Below are positions 10,760-22,200 of a stretch of 64,000 nt of DNA, piece by piece. Position 1 is the first letter of the stretch, and every line of letters starts with the position of its first letter. The notes under the pieces were generated by a model. The model was not told where the DNA came from, searched no databases, and saw nothing but the letters and a program-made list of their open reading frames with translations. The stretch is from Verpa conica (Eukaryota; Ascomycota; Pezizomycetes; Pezizales; Morchellaceae): the NCBI GenBank assembly GCA_033030425.1, contig JAUFSD010000017.1, forward strand, positions 1,240,001-1,304,000, written 5' to 3'. The position numbers were made by a program, and so were the translations under genes.

Positions 10760-13344
10760 ATGCCGCTCTGGTATCATCCTCCACCAGTCCTCGTTGAAGA
10801 AGGGGGTCCTGCTGCGTACGTGACCCCACCACCATCTTCATTCCCTGAATTCTGACTGATTTTTGCATTAGTAGCCGCGGCGACCCTGTTAACCCACCTT
10901 TGTACTACCACCCTCCACCAGTCTGTGTAGACCCTTCTGAGGGTGTTGTTTTTCCACCAGGTAGAACCGCTCCTCCAACTGGTGGGGTCACATCTGCCCA
11001 TGCTTCAGCCTATCCTAGCATCTCCTCTCCAAATGGTTTTAGTTCACCAACCGGAGTAGCTCCTAGTGATGGACTGGTTGGCGTGCCTCCCCCTCCTCCC
11101 ATGATTCCGGGAATGTATCCTGCACCTTATCAAGGAGACATATCTGTCTATCCTAAAGGAGGCTATGGGAGATTCCATACTGCTGAGAACCCCAATTTTA
11201 ATATGGTATCACAACCTATTGGTTTCGGGTCACTTGCTGTTGGTTACTCTGCTCAACCTCCCGAGGGTCCTCATACCGCTGTTTCTAATATTCCTATGGA
11301 TCTGACTCCCGGGCCCTCTCATAATGATTTTCCGGGGTCTCTAAGATTTGACACTGCTGGTGCCGCTGCTCCACGCCGATCCAAAGAAAAAGTCTGCTGC
11401 TATGATGATGAGACTAAAAAAGCTCATATTGCTGATCCATACACTTCCACCAGGCGTCGTGTACAAGCTGGACAATTTGGCCCACCATCTCACCAACCTC
11501 TCATTCATACTAATTCACCCTGCCAGGGTGGACCATACTACGTCAACGAAAATAACGGTCACAAGATTACAACTGCGCCGAACCACCCTACACAGCGTAA
11601 GTCTCGTCATCTTGAATTAACTAGGGAAGATAGTGGGGAATTTGAGGTAAAGCTTTGGCATGGAGATGGCGACCATACGTGCGAAAAAAAAGTTCGAGTT
11701 GCTAGCGGGCCTAGTGGAGATGACCATGTCGATATCAATCTCAGAGAATGTCAGCATTGTGACAGTCATGGATACGAAAAGAACTTTGATGGAGTTGAGC
11801 GACAGTGGCTCCATGGACCGGTAGTAGATGCAAAGGAGATGGAAGCGCTGGCAAAACAGTTGGAAGAGCATAAACTGAAGGAGAAAATCCGAAGAGAGGA
11901 ATACGCAAAGATGAAGGTAGACGAAAAACTAAAACTCGAGATTCGCAAGGAACTGGAACGTGAAGATGCACAGCGCCAGGAAGTAGCCCGGATACAAAAA
12001 CTTCAAGCCGAGAAACGGATAGAGGTAATGAAAGCCGAGAGCAGAGTAGCTGCAGAAATCGAGAGAGAGCGTATTCGTAAGGGGATCGATATTGAATTGA
12101 AAAGGCGTAATGAAGCCCATATAGCTGAGCTGGAGGCGGAAAAGGAACGTAGGTTACATATGGAACATATGATACAAGAGGAAACTAGGCAGCGAGAATT
12201 CGTCATAGAGATGGATAAGAGGAGAAAACATATAGCTAGTATTGAAGAGGAGAAGAGGAAAAAGCTTGAAGATAAGGTTAGAGAGGAGGCACGACAGCAG
12301 GAACTTACGATTCAAGCTGAACGAGAGAGGATTTGTCATGGGGTTAGCGCCGAATTAGAGAAAAGAGAAAAGGCTCACTTGGCTGAAATCGACGCGGAGA
12401 AGAAACGGAAGGAAGGGGAAGAACGGCTTAAAGAGGAAGCTAGGAATCTGGAGTTTGCGATAGAAGTGGAAAAGAGGAGAATAGCTAATTTGGCTGAACT
12501 TATGGTTGAAGATAAGCGGAAGATGGAGCAGCAAAAGCGAGCCGAGGAAGAGGCCCACCAACGTGAACTCGATCAAGAGCATCGCCGGAGGGTGGAAGAC
12601 ATTAGGGGGAGGGCTGAGGAGGATAGGATTCGGAGCGAGGAATGGGAGATGGTTCGAGCTGAGGAAATACAACGTATGAGAGAAGAAATCCGGAAAGAAC
12701 TTACTAACGGCGAAGCTCAAAGAATTAAGGATGAAAATATCAAATACGAAAACCTCAGAATCCAACAAATGGAAGTGGACCGTATTAAATTAGACGAGCA
12801 AGTTCGTGTCCAGGTTGAAGCCGGAAGAGAAGAATTGAAGAGGGAACTTCGTAAAGAATTGGAAAAGGAGGAAGAGGATAGGGCCTTACGTCTCCAGGCT
12901 TCAGAGGCCGCTCTGAGGATAAAAGCAGAGGCTGAAGCTCTTACAAAAGAACAAGCCCGCATCCGCTCCTTTGCCGAGGCTCAGGAAAATAAAAGGGTCC
13001 ACGACCATATTTCATATGAGAAAGCCATCATGAAACAGCGGTGCGAACACGAGGCAAAAATAAGAAAACAAGTCCAAGCTCAAGCAATTGCGTTGGAACA
13101 AGAAACAGTTAAGAAGAGGCTAGAAGATGAAGCTGCGAGGGCGGCTGCTATGGCTACAGCGATTGTTGAGGAAAACGAGATGAGAAGGATCATAAGAGCG
13201 GAGATTAAAGAGGATATGAGAAAGTCATGTGTACGGGGCGAGATGAAGAGAACCGAAGATTTAGAGATGATGAACAAGTCGCTACCGCACAGGGAGAGGG
13301 TGAAACTGCACTGGGAGGTTGATTGTGGTAAAGGGTTTGAATAG
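10760..13344 (+). CDS. Long coiled-coil protein with proline-rich N-terminus, 842 aa
   Basis: Two exons are inferred: 10760-10815 (starting MPLWYHPPPV) and 10872-13344, with a GTACGT donor and a TTAGTAG acceptor. The long frame from 10900 has no ATG at its head, and the upstream ATG exon joins it in frame. The short exon and the start of exon 2 carry the same motif, LWYHPPPV then LYYHPPPV. Residues 1-230 are rich in Pro, Gly and Ser and look disordered. A middle segment around residues 265-330 has a few Cys/His (ECQHC). From about residue 340 to 815 the protein is a highly charged Glu/Lys/Arg heptad-type coiled coil containing an 86-residue tandem duplication (12061-12318 and 12319-12576). 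No enzymatic motif is visible. A structural or scaffolding role is an inference. I do not recognise a named family. Confidence 0.75.
12061..12576 (+). repeat. Two tandem 86-codon units inside the coiled coil
   Basis: Unit 1 begins ERERIRKG at 12061 and unit 2 begins ERERICHG at 12319, exactly 258 nt apart. Each continues with an ELxKRxxAHxAExxAEKxR segment and then an EARxxEFxIExxKRR segment. The order and spacing agree through most of the unit, which suggests an old internal duplication. Confidence 0.7.
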
Positions 13345-14347
13345 TGAACAGAAAGGTTAGGCCAGGGGGGTCTTCTAATGGCACTACACAGTGATACGGA
13401 GTTTTTACAAGTGAGGAGGTAGGTAGGGGTTGTTAGTCTAATAAATTACAAGCTCCGGGCCTTATTTTGGTTTGGCTATAGAGTAAGGTTTGGTTACCTA
13501 ACTTTAAAAATTTAAGCTAGCAAATTAAGTAGATTTAAATTTAAAGCATTTTGCCGACTTTTCGTTTATGTAGAGAATTCTGGGATTATGAGTCAATGAA
13601 GTTGAAAGAATATGCCATCATGAGTTGTCACTCGATTTGATAAGTCCTAATCGGTGTTTTTTCCCCATTAATCCCTAGTCAGTGTTGATGATAAATTGAA
13701 ATACATGAAGCCGAAATTTCTAGTTAGTATAATTATAGGAGTATCAATATAGTAGGGAGGCTACTTCTGAGGTATTTTAGACTTGGGGCGTGGTGGGTTG
13801 GGAAGTCGGGAGTGAAAGCCATAATAGCTAGCTCATCAAAAGATTTTAGAAACCCACGTACTCCTCAAGCCTCTACGTTCCTAGGGTTCTTAGAACAAAT
13901 CTCTATAACTACATGGATGCCCTTTTCCAAAGAACTTTGACTAATTTAGGCCTATTTAATTAGGATAGATAATTTTTAAGGTATAAATACATATAGCGGG
14001 CTATCTCGCTATAGTGTATTGTACTATATACTTGTTTATAATAATAATATAGAGTTTATCCATATATTTATACTTTCCAGTACTGTACCCTTATGAGGTG
14101 AATATTGTTATAAACAGCGGTAATCTGGGCTGGTTGATCTATTTGGGACCGAGAATGCATATTCTTATAGAGCGATTATTCTTACAGACAGTATTCTTAC
14201 ATATACTTATGGAGAGTATACTGTAGTAAGTAGATGGTCACTACAGTCTCGGAAATAATTTTTGTGTGCACTTGGGGCGGAACTAAATATTGTTTACGTA
14301 TCACTCACTCCCCTCCCTCATTTTTACCTTACTTTAAATCAAGTAGT

Positions 14348-14737
14348 CTTTTTTTATTTCTGGATATAGAATTATGACATGTAGTAATAGACTATGGCCT
14401 GAAAAACACCCATCCCCATCAAACAAAAGGAAAGAAAAGGCGTCCTCCTGAGTAAATCAACACCATTGTAGTGACTATAGTCTACTATGCACCAACCACA
14501 CATCTCCTGCCAGAGGGCAAGATAGTATTGCACCCAATATACATGACCAAAAATGACTAGAGATGGTGAATCTGGGAGTCCAGTGGCCCAATGAGGGGTG
14601 CCGAGGGGATAACTGGTTGTAGTCAGGGAATGCCTCTCATTATTTGAAACTTGAACTATAGGAGGAGGGGCGTTGGAAGCCTCGATAAAGAGCCGGCGTG
14701 ACAGTCTTGGCAAAATGAAACCAAAGAAAAGTCTTTA
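14348..14737 (-). mobile_element. Degenerate copy 1 of a dispersed retroposon (SINE-like)
   Basis: This segment matches 55239-55677 along most of its length, in the same orientation. Shared stretches include the CTATGGCCTGAAAA and CCCAATATACATG blocks and the final AGTCTTGGCAAAATGAA block. The left side has only a short T run, so the A tail (minus strand) is eroded. No clear target duplication is visible. The minus strand carries a B-box-like AGTTCAAGTTT at 14647-14657. It is an older, diverged copy of the element near 55 kb. Confidence 0.7.
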
Positions 14738-15670
14738 ATTGTCTACTATTTTGTTGTAGTGTAATATATAAACTAGGCTTAATATCTGTCAATATTTAAT
14801 TTCACCCTGAGTATATAGTGTTAAAGTCTCACTAAATGGACAACTAAGTAGGGTGCGCGCGGGCGTAATTTGATGATGTATAGATGGGTGGCCGTGAGAT
14901 AAGTTAGTTGAATATTACTATGCATAAATATTACTGGATATTTTAGTTAGAACTAATAACTATGTATTGTATCTTAATAAGGACTAGTCCTTGATATACG
15001 GTGAATTTTCCTGATGAAATATAAACCTAATAATAACTCTTCTTTAGTTCTCTAGCCTTGACTACTTGAACCTGAATTTCAGTGTGTTCAGATCATAGAC
15101 TACTACTTGTAACCCCTCCGCGATCTCTCCCCATATAAAGCACACGTTCCAAAATAACCAAGATCCTACCATCATAAATTAGGAATTACAACCATACATA
15201 ATACCATCTCTATTCAATTATAGACACTATTGGTTATTTTCATTGTATAATACACATTACGGATTTTATTTCTGTTAGTGTTTTAATTCTCTACGCACAT
15301 GACCTACTCCCCCCCCCCTAAAAAAAAGAATAACAGATTCCCGTATACTTTAGGATGACTTCATTATTGGTAGGTAATGACTGCATGTTTATCCCATAGT
15401 TTCTGAAACCCAACTTTTGTGCGCACACATCTCCCAAAAAACAAACCAATCAAAGAAGCCGCACAATTCAGCACGAGAACTCCAACAACAAAAAAAAACT
15501 TCTCTTAAGACGTGTTTCAAGAAAGGGGGGGGGGAGTTCCCACCTCCCCCCCCATTAATATTCTCAATCAGTGCATAATGTAAAATTGCTATGTAAGATA
15601 TGTCTAGGGGGGGATGTATTGTGACATGGAGCGTAGAGATAGGATGGAGGTAGATTAATCGATAAAGCAT

Positions 15671-15695
15671 ATGCTATGCTATGCTATGCCATGCT
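15671..15695. repeat. (ATGCT)n pentanucleotide microsatellite
   Basis: There are five units of ATGCT, the fourth being ATGCC. Confidence 0.85.
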
Positions 15696-16529
15696 AGCTT
15701 AGGTGTTAAAATCGAAGTTCACAACACTAACTACTGGAGACAACAGAGTTAGACAAAGAGAGGGGGGCAGTGTCCTGATAGAAAACCATGCAGTAGTTCA
15801 ATGTTTCGTCTCTTGTATGATGAAATCACGCTAGCTATTCTTCCTCCCTCGTGATACTCAGATAATCCAATAACCCCCCTGTGGAAGTTTTCAGTGATTT
15901 TAGCTCCGATTCATAACTACGAATCCTATTAATACCCACTGCATATCTGTGTTTATCAGTTCAGGGGGGGGGAGGGGGAGGCTAACGGTAATCATTACGT
16001 ATAAGAATTAAGAGATACTGGTGCATGTAGTAAAACTAGTATTATGCATGTAAAAGACATGCAGGGACAATTGAGTTAAGTAGTACGTAGAATATCCCCC
16101 CACCTCCTCCCCCTAGATACTGTTTGATGTGCATCGAATAACGTCAGTTGCTGTTGCCTAGCTATATAGAAAGACATGGTATTTATTTTCCCGGGAAGGG
16201 GGCAAGGGGGGAAGGGGGGGGGCTGTGAAAGTGTGTGCTACAAAAAAAAAAAAACGCCAGTCTAGTCTAATATTCCCCCTCATGTCAGACCCATTAGAAA
16301 TGCGGAGAAAAAGGAGTATTGCTCTATTATGTTAGCTGCAGAAGACTATAATGTGTAAAGAAGAAAAGAAAAGAAAAATAGCCCATCCACCAATTATATC
16401 ATGCCGTGTCTTTTTTTGAAACACTAGCCAAATCGTTTTTTCCATCTCTACAGATGGCGAGTGATATCCCGAGATGTATTACCACAGGTTCGGGATAGGT
16501 ATCTAAACTTCATTTGCTAGAAGTATGAG

Positions 16530-16544
16530 CCCCCCCCCCCCCCC
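16530..16544. repeat. Poly-C run
   Basis: Fifteen consecutive C. Long G/C homopolymers recur in this intergenic block and may be error-prone in the assembly. Confidence 0.85.
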
Positions 16545-17328
16545 GGTAGGAGATGCACTTTAGAATCCCCGGAAATGTCAGTGGTCAAATATCCGGGGGA
16601 AAGGCGTACCGCGAAACAGCCTGACACAGCCACCTATAGATAATGATGTCTGCCTTGAGTTCTTTGTAGGGATAGTATAGGTGCGGGTAGGGTGACGTTG
16701 GAACAGCCAGGTACCAGTAAAGGTATTTCCTAGGTATTCAGATGATTCACAAGAGGCATTTTACACCTTTGCTGCTGTCTTGGACGTTACCTTCTAAGCT
16801 TATCTTAATTAGCTGGTTAGTCAAAAGTATCATAATCACTCATGCATGCAGTAACTGAAAGTTTTCTTAAAAGATATACGTCCATGTTACTAGTCTTTCT
16901 ATGGTTCAAAGTATCTTAAATTGTGTAATCCCCACCTAAATGACAATGCTATAGCCAATGAAATATCGTCGGTTCAAAACTTAATAAACAAAATATAAAA
17001 TATATATATAAAAAAGACGCCATTTAAAAAAGAACCTCCCCAGCCCCCCAAATCTCCATCAAACCTATGCTTTTTTTTTTCCCCTGTCCATTTTTAGTGT
17101 ATACTGAAATACCACCCGTTATGTCCCATGCATTCAAGGAAATCGTTAGAGAAACAAAGTGAGTGGATAAACAAGAGAACAAACCCAAATCAAAAAAAAG
17201 ACAATTATTTCCCACCCAGAACCTGTTATGCTGACCATGAAGAGGGAGAAAAAGAAACAAAAGAAAAGAAAAGAAAGTGTATCGCAAATATAATACCAAA
17301 TCCCAAATGCTAGTAGAAATTTTAGAAA

Positions 17329-19281
17329 TCATTCGTCCTCACCCTCTGCGTCCTCTTCGTAATCATCGTCATTCGACATTGAATTAATCTGTTCAAATTG
17401 ACTTCTTCTCCTCTCCTCTCCCTCAATTGAGTCCTTTCCGTGGCACAATAGTTTATATTCTCCATTCTCCCCTTTTTCAATAATTCCTGTTTGCATGGCC
17501 CAGTTGATGAGGCCCTCATCCATAATCCACGCCTTCGTGTCGATCTCCTTGTAGTTATTTTTCTCATAGTGTTTTCCCACGTGTTCCATCCTCTGATCCC
17601 AGCTACCAGTGCCCGAGAACTCCTTCATGCAGTAGCCGCATTTGCTCCACTCGGGTGGTGCGCGTCGCTCTTTACGGCAACGCTCCTGGATCACTGGGAT
17701 ATCGTGGCTTAGCCAGCTCTTCATCTCTGGAGAGTTCTTGGAGCCGTTTTTCGGGCCGTGCATGCGCTTCAGGTGCTGTCCAAACAGATCCTTTCGGTTG
17801 AAGAACGCCTTGCGTTCAGCACAGTCTGCGTAGTCACAGCGCCAATAATGGAGCTGCAAGTGTTGTGAGAAAACGTGGCGCTTCCATTCATTCTTGGATC
17901 CAAACGTTTGATCGCAGTTTGCAAATGAGAAGGTGCAAAGGAAGGGTCGAGTGTGCTTGGTTTGCATGTGTTTACTGCGCAAAGGGATGATTGTCAGTGG
18001 GTTTGTTCGAGTACTGGAAGTGGGGAGTGGTAACAATAGTGGTGGGAGGAGGGATGAATACCGATAGTCGGAATTGTGCCTAAACGTTTTAGCCGGGTGC
18101 TCTGGACAGTACGGTTTCTCTCTGACTTTCTTCCCGGCACCTCTCCCTTTATGGCTCTTTCCGTTAATGTTTGTGGCTGTGTCCTTGTAAGGCTTCATCA
18201 ACTCTGCGTGGGCTTTAGCTGAAAGCTTTGAAGCTCCAGAACCACTCCTCGACCGCCGACGCCTCTTCTCTTCTAGCATTGCTGCTGAACGCGGAGAGGC
18301 TTGCGGTGAGGCCGTGGGGGATGGTGAGGAACACTCAACCTCCATCGGCCTTGAGTTGTAGTATTGCTCTTGAGACATTTCCCAAGGGATATGCTGCTCA
18401 TGGTCATGCTCGTGATCACTATGTTCCTGTCCGTTGACATAGATACCTGGTATACTATTTCTCTCAGGTCTATTGCTTGTAAGGCCACCTTGGACTGAGT
18501 CGTCTCCATCCTTTTCTTCATCTGTAGGGCTTAACTGTATATTCTTAAGGGCGACAAATGATGAATCTCGGCCGGGATGATGATCGTTAGTGACTGTAAG
18601 TGGAGCCACAGCAGCACTACTAATTTCTATATTCGAATCTACACCCACCGAATATGCAGGGAGTCTTCTCCAATGATGATGTCCTTGAGAGGCAGGTGAT
18701 AGATCCATGGATGACCTTTGAGAATGACCACGGTGATAAGTGGGACTTGCTGAAGTGTCGTAATTTACGTCTTGAAAGTGTTGATCGTCCGGAGATCCAG
18801 TCCAAGAGCTCTCATCAGCGGAATACGGATAATCGTACACCGAGCTCACAGCAGAAGAAGCATCAGCAGAGTCGTGATATGATGGCTGGTAGTGACCATT
18901 CCAGCTCGTTGCAATAGATAGGTGGCTATTATGAGCATTAAGATGGAATTCACTACCCAACCTAGACGAACTATTGAGTTCCACTAGAGGCCTGGAGGAG
19001 CTTTCATCGGTCATAAACCGTTCTAATGGTGTCGAGCTATGCATATTTGTATCTGGAGGGAGTCTTAATTCTCCTAAGGTTTGGACTTTTTCTTGCAGTG
19101 AAGTGTGCGAATGGGGGTTAAACGGAGACCACGTATTGAAAGATATGTCTCCATTATTGTGAATGGGTATATAAGTCTCATTTAAAGATTGCTGGGGCTG
19201 GAGGATGTCCTGGTCATCTTCTCCAGGAGAGGGTGAGTGGAGCAGGCTTTGCATGGAAGGTTGGCTGTGGTGGGATTCCAT
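17329..19281 (-). CDS. Fungal C2H2 multi-zinc-finger protein, 621 aa
   Basis: The frame is open throughout, but it contains an 87-nt intron (17975-18061, GTATTC..GCGCAG) with no stop and a length divisible by three. Removing it joins HNSDYR to KHMQTKH and restores a conserved finger. Exons are 18062-19281 and 17329-17974. The N-terminal 330 residues are low-complexity, rich in Ser, His and Pro, and contain SP sites. A basic KRRRRSRSGSG patch near 339-349 could be a nuclear signal. Finger-like units then follow: one starting CPEHPAKTF with His in place of the second Cys, one C-x6-C-x12-H-x4-H, one CDYADC..H-x4-H, and one CGYC..H-x3-H. The tail is acidic. This arrangement matches a widespread Pezizomycotina zinc-finger family, presumably nuclear transcription factors. 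The target is unknown. Confidence 0.85.
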   Translation of the reverse strand: MESHHSQPSMQSLLHSPSPGEDDQDILQPQQSLNETYIPIHNNGDISFNTWSPFNPHSHTSLQEKVQTLGELRLPPDTNMHSSTPLERFMTDESSSRPLVELNSSSRLGSEFHLNAHNSHLSIATSWNGHYQPSYHDSADASSAVSSVYDYPYSADESSWTGSPDDQHFQDVNYDTSASPTYHRGHSQRSSMDLSPASQGHHHWRRLPAYSVGVDSNIEISSAAVAPLTVTNDHHPGRDSSFVALKNIQLSPTDEEKDGDDSVQGGLTSNRPERNSIPGIYVNGQEHSDHEHDHEQHIPWEMSQEQYYNSRPMEVECSSPSPTASPQASPRSAAMLEEKRRRRSRSGSGASKLSAKAHAELMKPYKDTATNINGKSHKGRGAGKKVREKPYCPEHPAKTFRHNSDYRYSSLLPPLLLPLPTSSTRTNPLTIIPLRSKHMQTKHTRPFLCTFSFANCDQTFGSKNEWKRHVFSQHLQLHYWRCDYADCAERKAFFNRKDLFGQHLKRMHGPKNGSKNSPEMKSWLSHDIPVIQERCRKERRAPPEWSKCGYCMKEFSGTGSWDQRMEHVGKHYEKNNYKEIDTKAWIMDEGLINWAMQTGIIEKGENGEYKLLCHGKDSIEGEERRRSQFEQINSMSNDDDYEEDAEGEDE

Positions 19282-22200
19282 TATGGCGATGCTCCGGGCT
19301 TGTTACTATGGCACAAATATGTCAGAACAAGACAAGCAACCCTGGGAGTCTTTGCTACCAAAATATCCATTTCTTCGCCTCACAAGAGTGACAGGAAGTT
19401 TGCACTTTTCTGAAATTCTCGAAGACCGGAAGAAAAAGACGAACTCAATTGAAACAGCCTTGTGCAACTGGCTATGCAGAGGCAGTATCTGAGGAGGCTA
19501 GGGGAAGCAAAAGCAGGGCAAGCAGCATTTGACCGAAAAGAAGGCTCGAAACTGAACCTGGCTTATTTTGCATACCTTCTGGAATTTCTAGGGCGGCAAT
19601 GTGTTGTTTCAATCGTGGTAGCCGAACAACCTGCAGGAAAAGTGTCAGAACAGCCATTGAAGAGAAACAACTAACAAGTCCCACAACCTAGGGACTAACC
19701 GGGACTAAAGCTCGTAGCCAGATCTTGATGGAGTAGATAGGTTTGATAATCTTGTCTCGAGAGGTCTACCTTGAACTAGATATAGGGGCGGAGCGAAGCT
19801 TGATATATACACCAAGCTGAACCGAAACTCGAGAGAATATTCTGACAGGAGATAGAACCCGAGTGCAGAATATGAATCGAGGGGGGGGGTGGGATGAGGG
19901 GAGGGAGACAAGGCAGTTTTGTACCCTTTTGGAATGGTGCTACTGATGCTCCCATCCTGTTCTCACACGATGTTTTGGCACCTAAAACTACGTATGTACG
20001 TTGCGGTGCCTTGACGCGAAGGGGCTGTTGCGCGCGTGCGGTGGTTCGCAGTGTAGTTGACACTGCCTCACAAAGGGGGGGGGTGTAGTGGACTTGAGCC
20101 TCAAGGACTTTTATCAATGGTGGGCTGCTCCTGTCCCGACTTTTCTACCCGCAGGTGCAAGGGCAAGGGTGGAATATGGTTGGCTGGCGTGGCTTCCGTG
20201 CGTAGAAGTGCGCAGAGTTTATTCGCACCGTCCCGCAATTCGTAGACCAGCCATGCGCACGGCTATCGTGCTCCTTGAAGTCGATGTCATCTTTTGCTCT
20301 CCCTCTCTCTCTCTCTGCATACTTGAGCAGTTTAGTCGAGTACCGAGTGTCGAGTGTCAAGTCTCCGATACCTGCACATCGTCTCAGATACTCGGGCATC
20401 AAGAGGGGAAGACGGGACCTACCCCAGTGTCTAGAGCCGAGTCATACCCCAGAGGGAGGGAGGGAGGGAGGGTGTCTACTGCAAGTGGAGTGAGAGGACT
20501 CAAGTCACCGAAGCGCGTCTAAGTAAAGGTGCATCCTGTACTCAGGCACACCACCCTGTGGTTAGGCAACAGCGATCCACCTATTCAAGTAGACAATTAT
20601 TAGAGTAGAGTACTCTACACTTCCTCCCCTCTGCAATGCATCGGATCGAGACTGGGACACTACATAGATGTAGGTACGCTGCTAATATTCCAAGATGGGG
20701 GGGTGTAATGGCTCGGGCGGCTATGCTATCTCTTCGGCTCCATCTACAGAGCCTCATGATCAACCCCCCCGCGCGTGTGGTACTCTACCGACTCGGGACT
20801 CTACTACCCCTGCTTCTCGGCTTTGCTTGCTTCTACAACAAGGGCAGCGTCTTAAGCCCTTGTGCACCGTAACACTGTGTGTGACATACTTGCAATGCCC
20901 ACTATCGCGTGCGACAATAGCTATCGATAAGTATGAGATCTATCAGAAAGCCACAAACCCACAAGAAAGTTCGATTCAATGATTGAACCATCTAAAAAAA
21001 CAAATAATAGTGCAATCATTATAGTCAGGAGACTGACCGATAGAGCATCTTGCTTCTCTGGCCCAGCCCCCCCCCCCGGGACGTTCCAATTCTGGGTTCC
21101 ACACTGGTTCAACAACCGGTTACAATTGTGCCTCTAAGACATGGCACGAACTCATGTGATTTAGCCTTATCTATTGGCTGGGTCCTCTCATATGTTAGTA
21201 GATCCATCAACACAGCCCGAGGGGGTAGTTGATCACTTCTTTTCTTGATCCTTGGCGCTGGTTTCGCATAGAATTAATCTCCAGGAATATTGTTTACGCG
21301 CTATCTCTCAACTACACAATAGTAGGTTTTGAGTCTCATCAACAAAAAAAAAAAATAATTGCCGAATGACATACGTTGGACGGTTGGACGGGACATGACA
21401 TGTTGGCAAAGGAGGCTGAGTAAAAAAAAAAAAAAAGAACGCCATGGACAGTTGGCACTAGAAGTATATACTATTATGTAGGTACTATCACTCCCCCTTT
21501 CAAAACTTATTTACCGACATAGTCGTCGTCCTCTTGGATACTTTGTCGCGAGAGAAGCATTCAGCCTCTAGCGCTACGGCCACTACTCATTAAGCCCAAG
21601 GCAGAATCACCTTATATTCTAGGGGTTTTAATTCAACCCGAGATGAAACACCCTGCCACTACGGCGGCTGTAGGGATTAAAGCAACTATGTCTGGTTCAT
21701 TATCCCTAAAAAACAATAATTAGATAGCAGAGCCTACCGGTAAACTCCGTTTATGGACTAGAACTTCAGAGGAGAGAGAGAAAAAGAAAAAGAAACAATA
21801 CTCTTGAACAAGAAGGACCAAGTCGTTGAAGTTGCCTACTCTGGTAAGGTGTACTCCATACTATACCGATTTTATTGAGTGATATCAGTCCAGTTAAAAA
21901 CCAAACCTTAATCAACCCCTTTGAGCTGTCATGTTTCGGAAAGTCAGTACACTACTTTACGTAGCCGCAGCAATTAGTATCAGAATGGGGTCAGGTACAG
22001 AGTGTAAAGATCCAACCAAAACCCCCGATTGGATTTTTATATCACATACGACATACAGTCACCTTTAGAGGGGGGGGGGGAGATATCTCTACATGCACCA
22101 TAACTTGAGCCTCAAAGTGGGGAAGAGCTCTCAGCGCCGCCAAGGTCTGTGTGTGTTAGCTGGCTGTTTTTATACATGGGTTCCTCAAACATGCACCTTC

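Larger units (their letters stand above)
13345..17328. other. AT-rich gene-free region
   Basis: No gene is supported here. The stretch contains a degenerate retroposon copy (about 14348-14737), an (ATGCT)n microsatellite and many G or C homopolymers, including a 15-C run at 16530-16544. The last few hundred bases are the probable 3' UTR and terminator side of the minus-strand C2H2 gene. Confidence 0.6.

Noticed and set aside
12355..12768. 137-residue minus-strand frame
   Set aside because: It is a shadow of the coiled-coil gene, hydrophobic because it is antisense to Glu/Lys codons.
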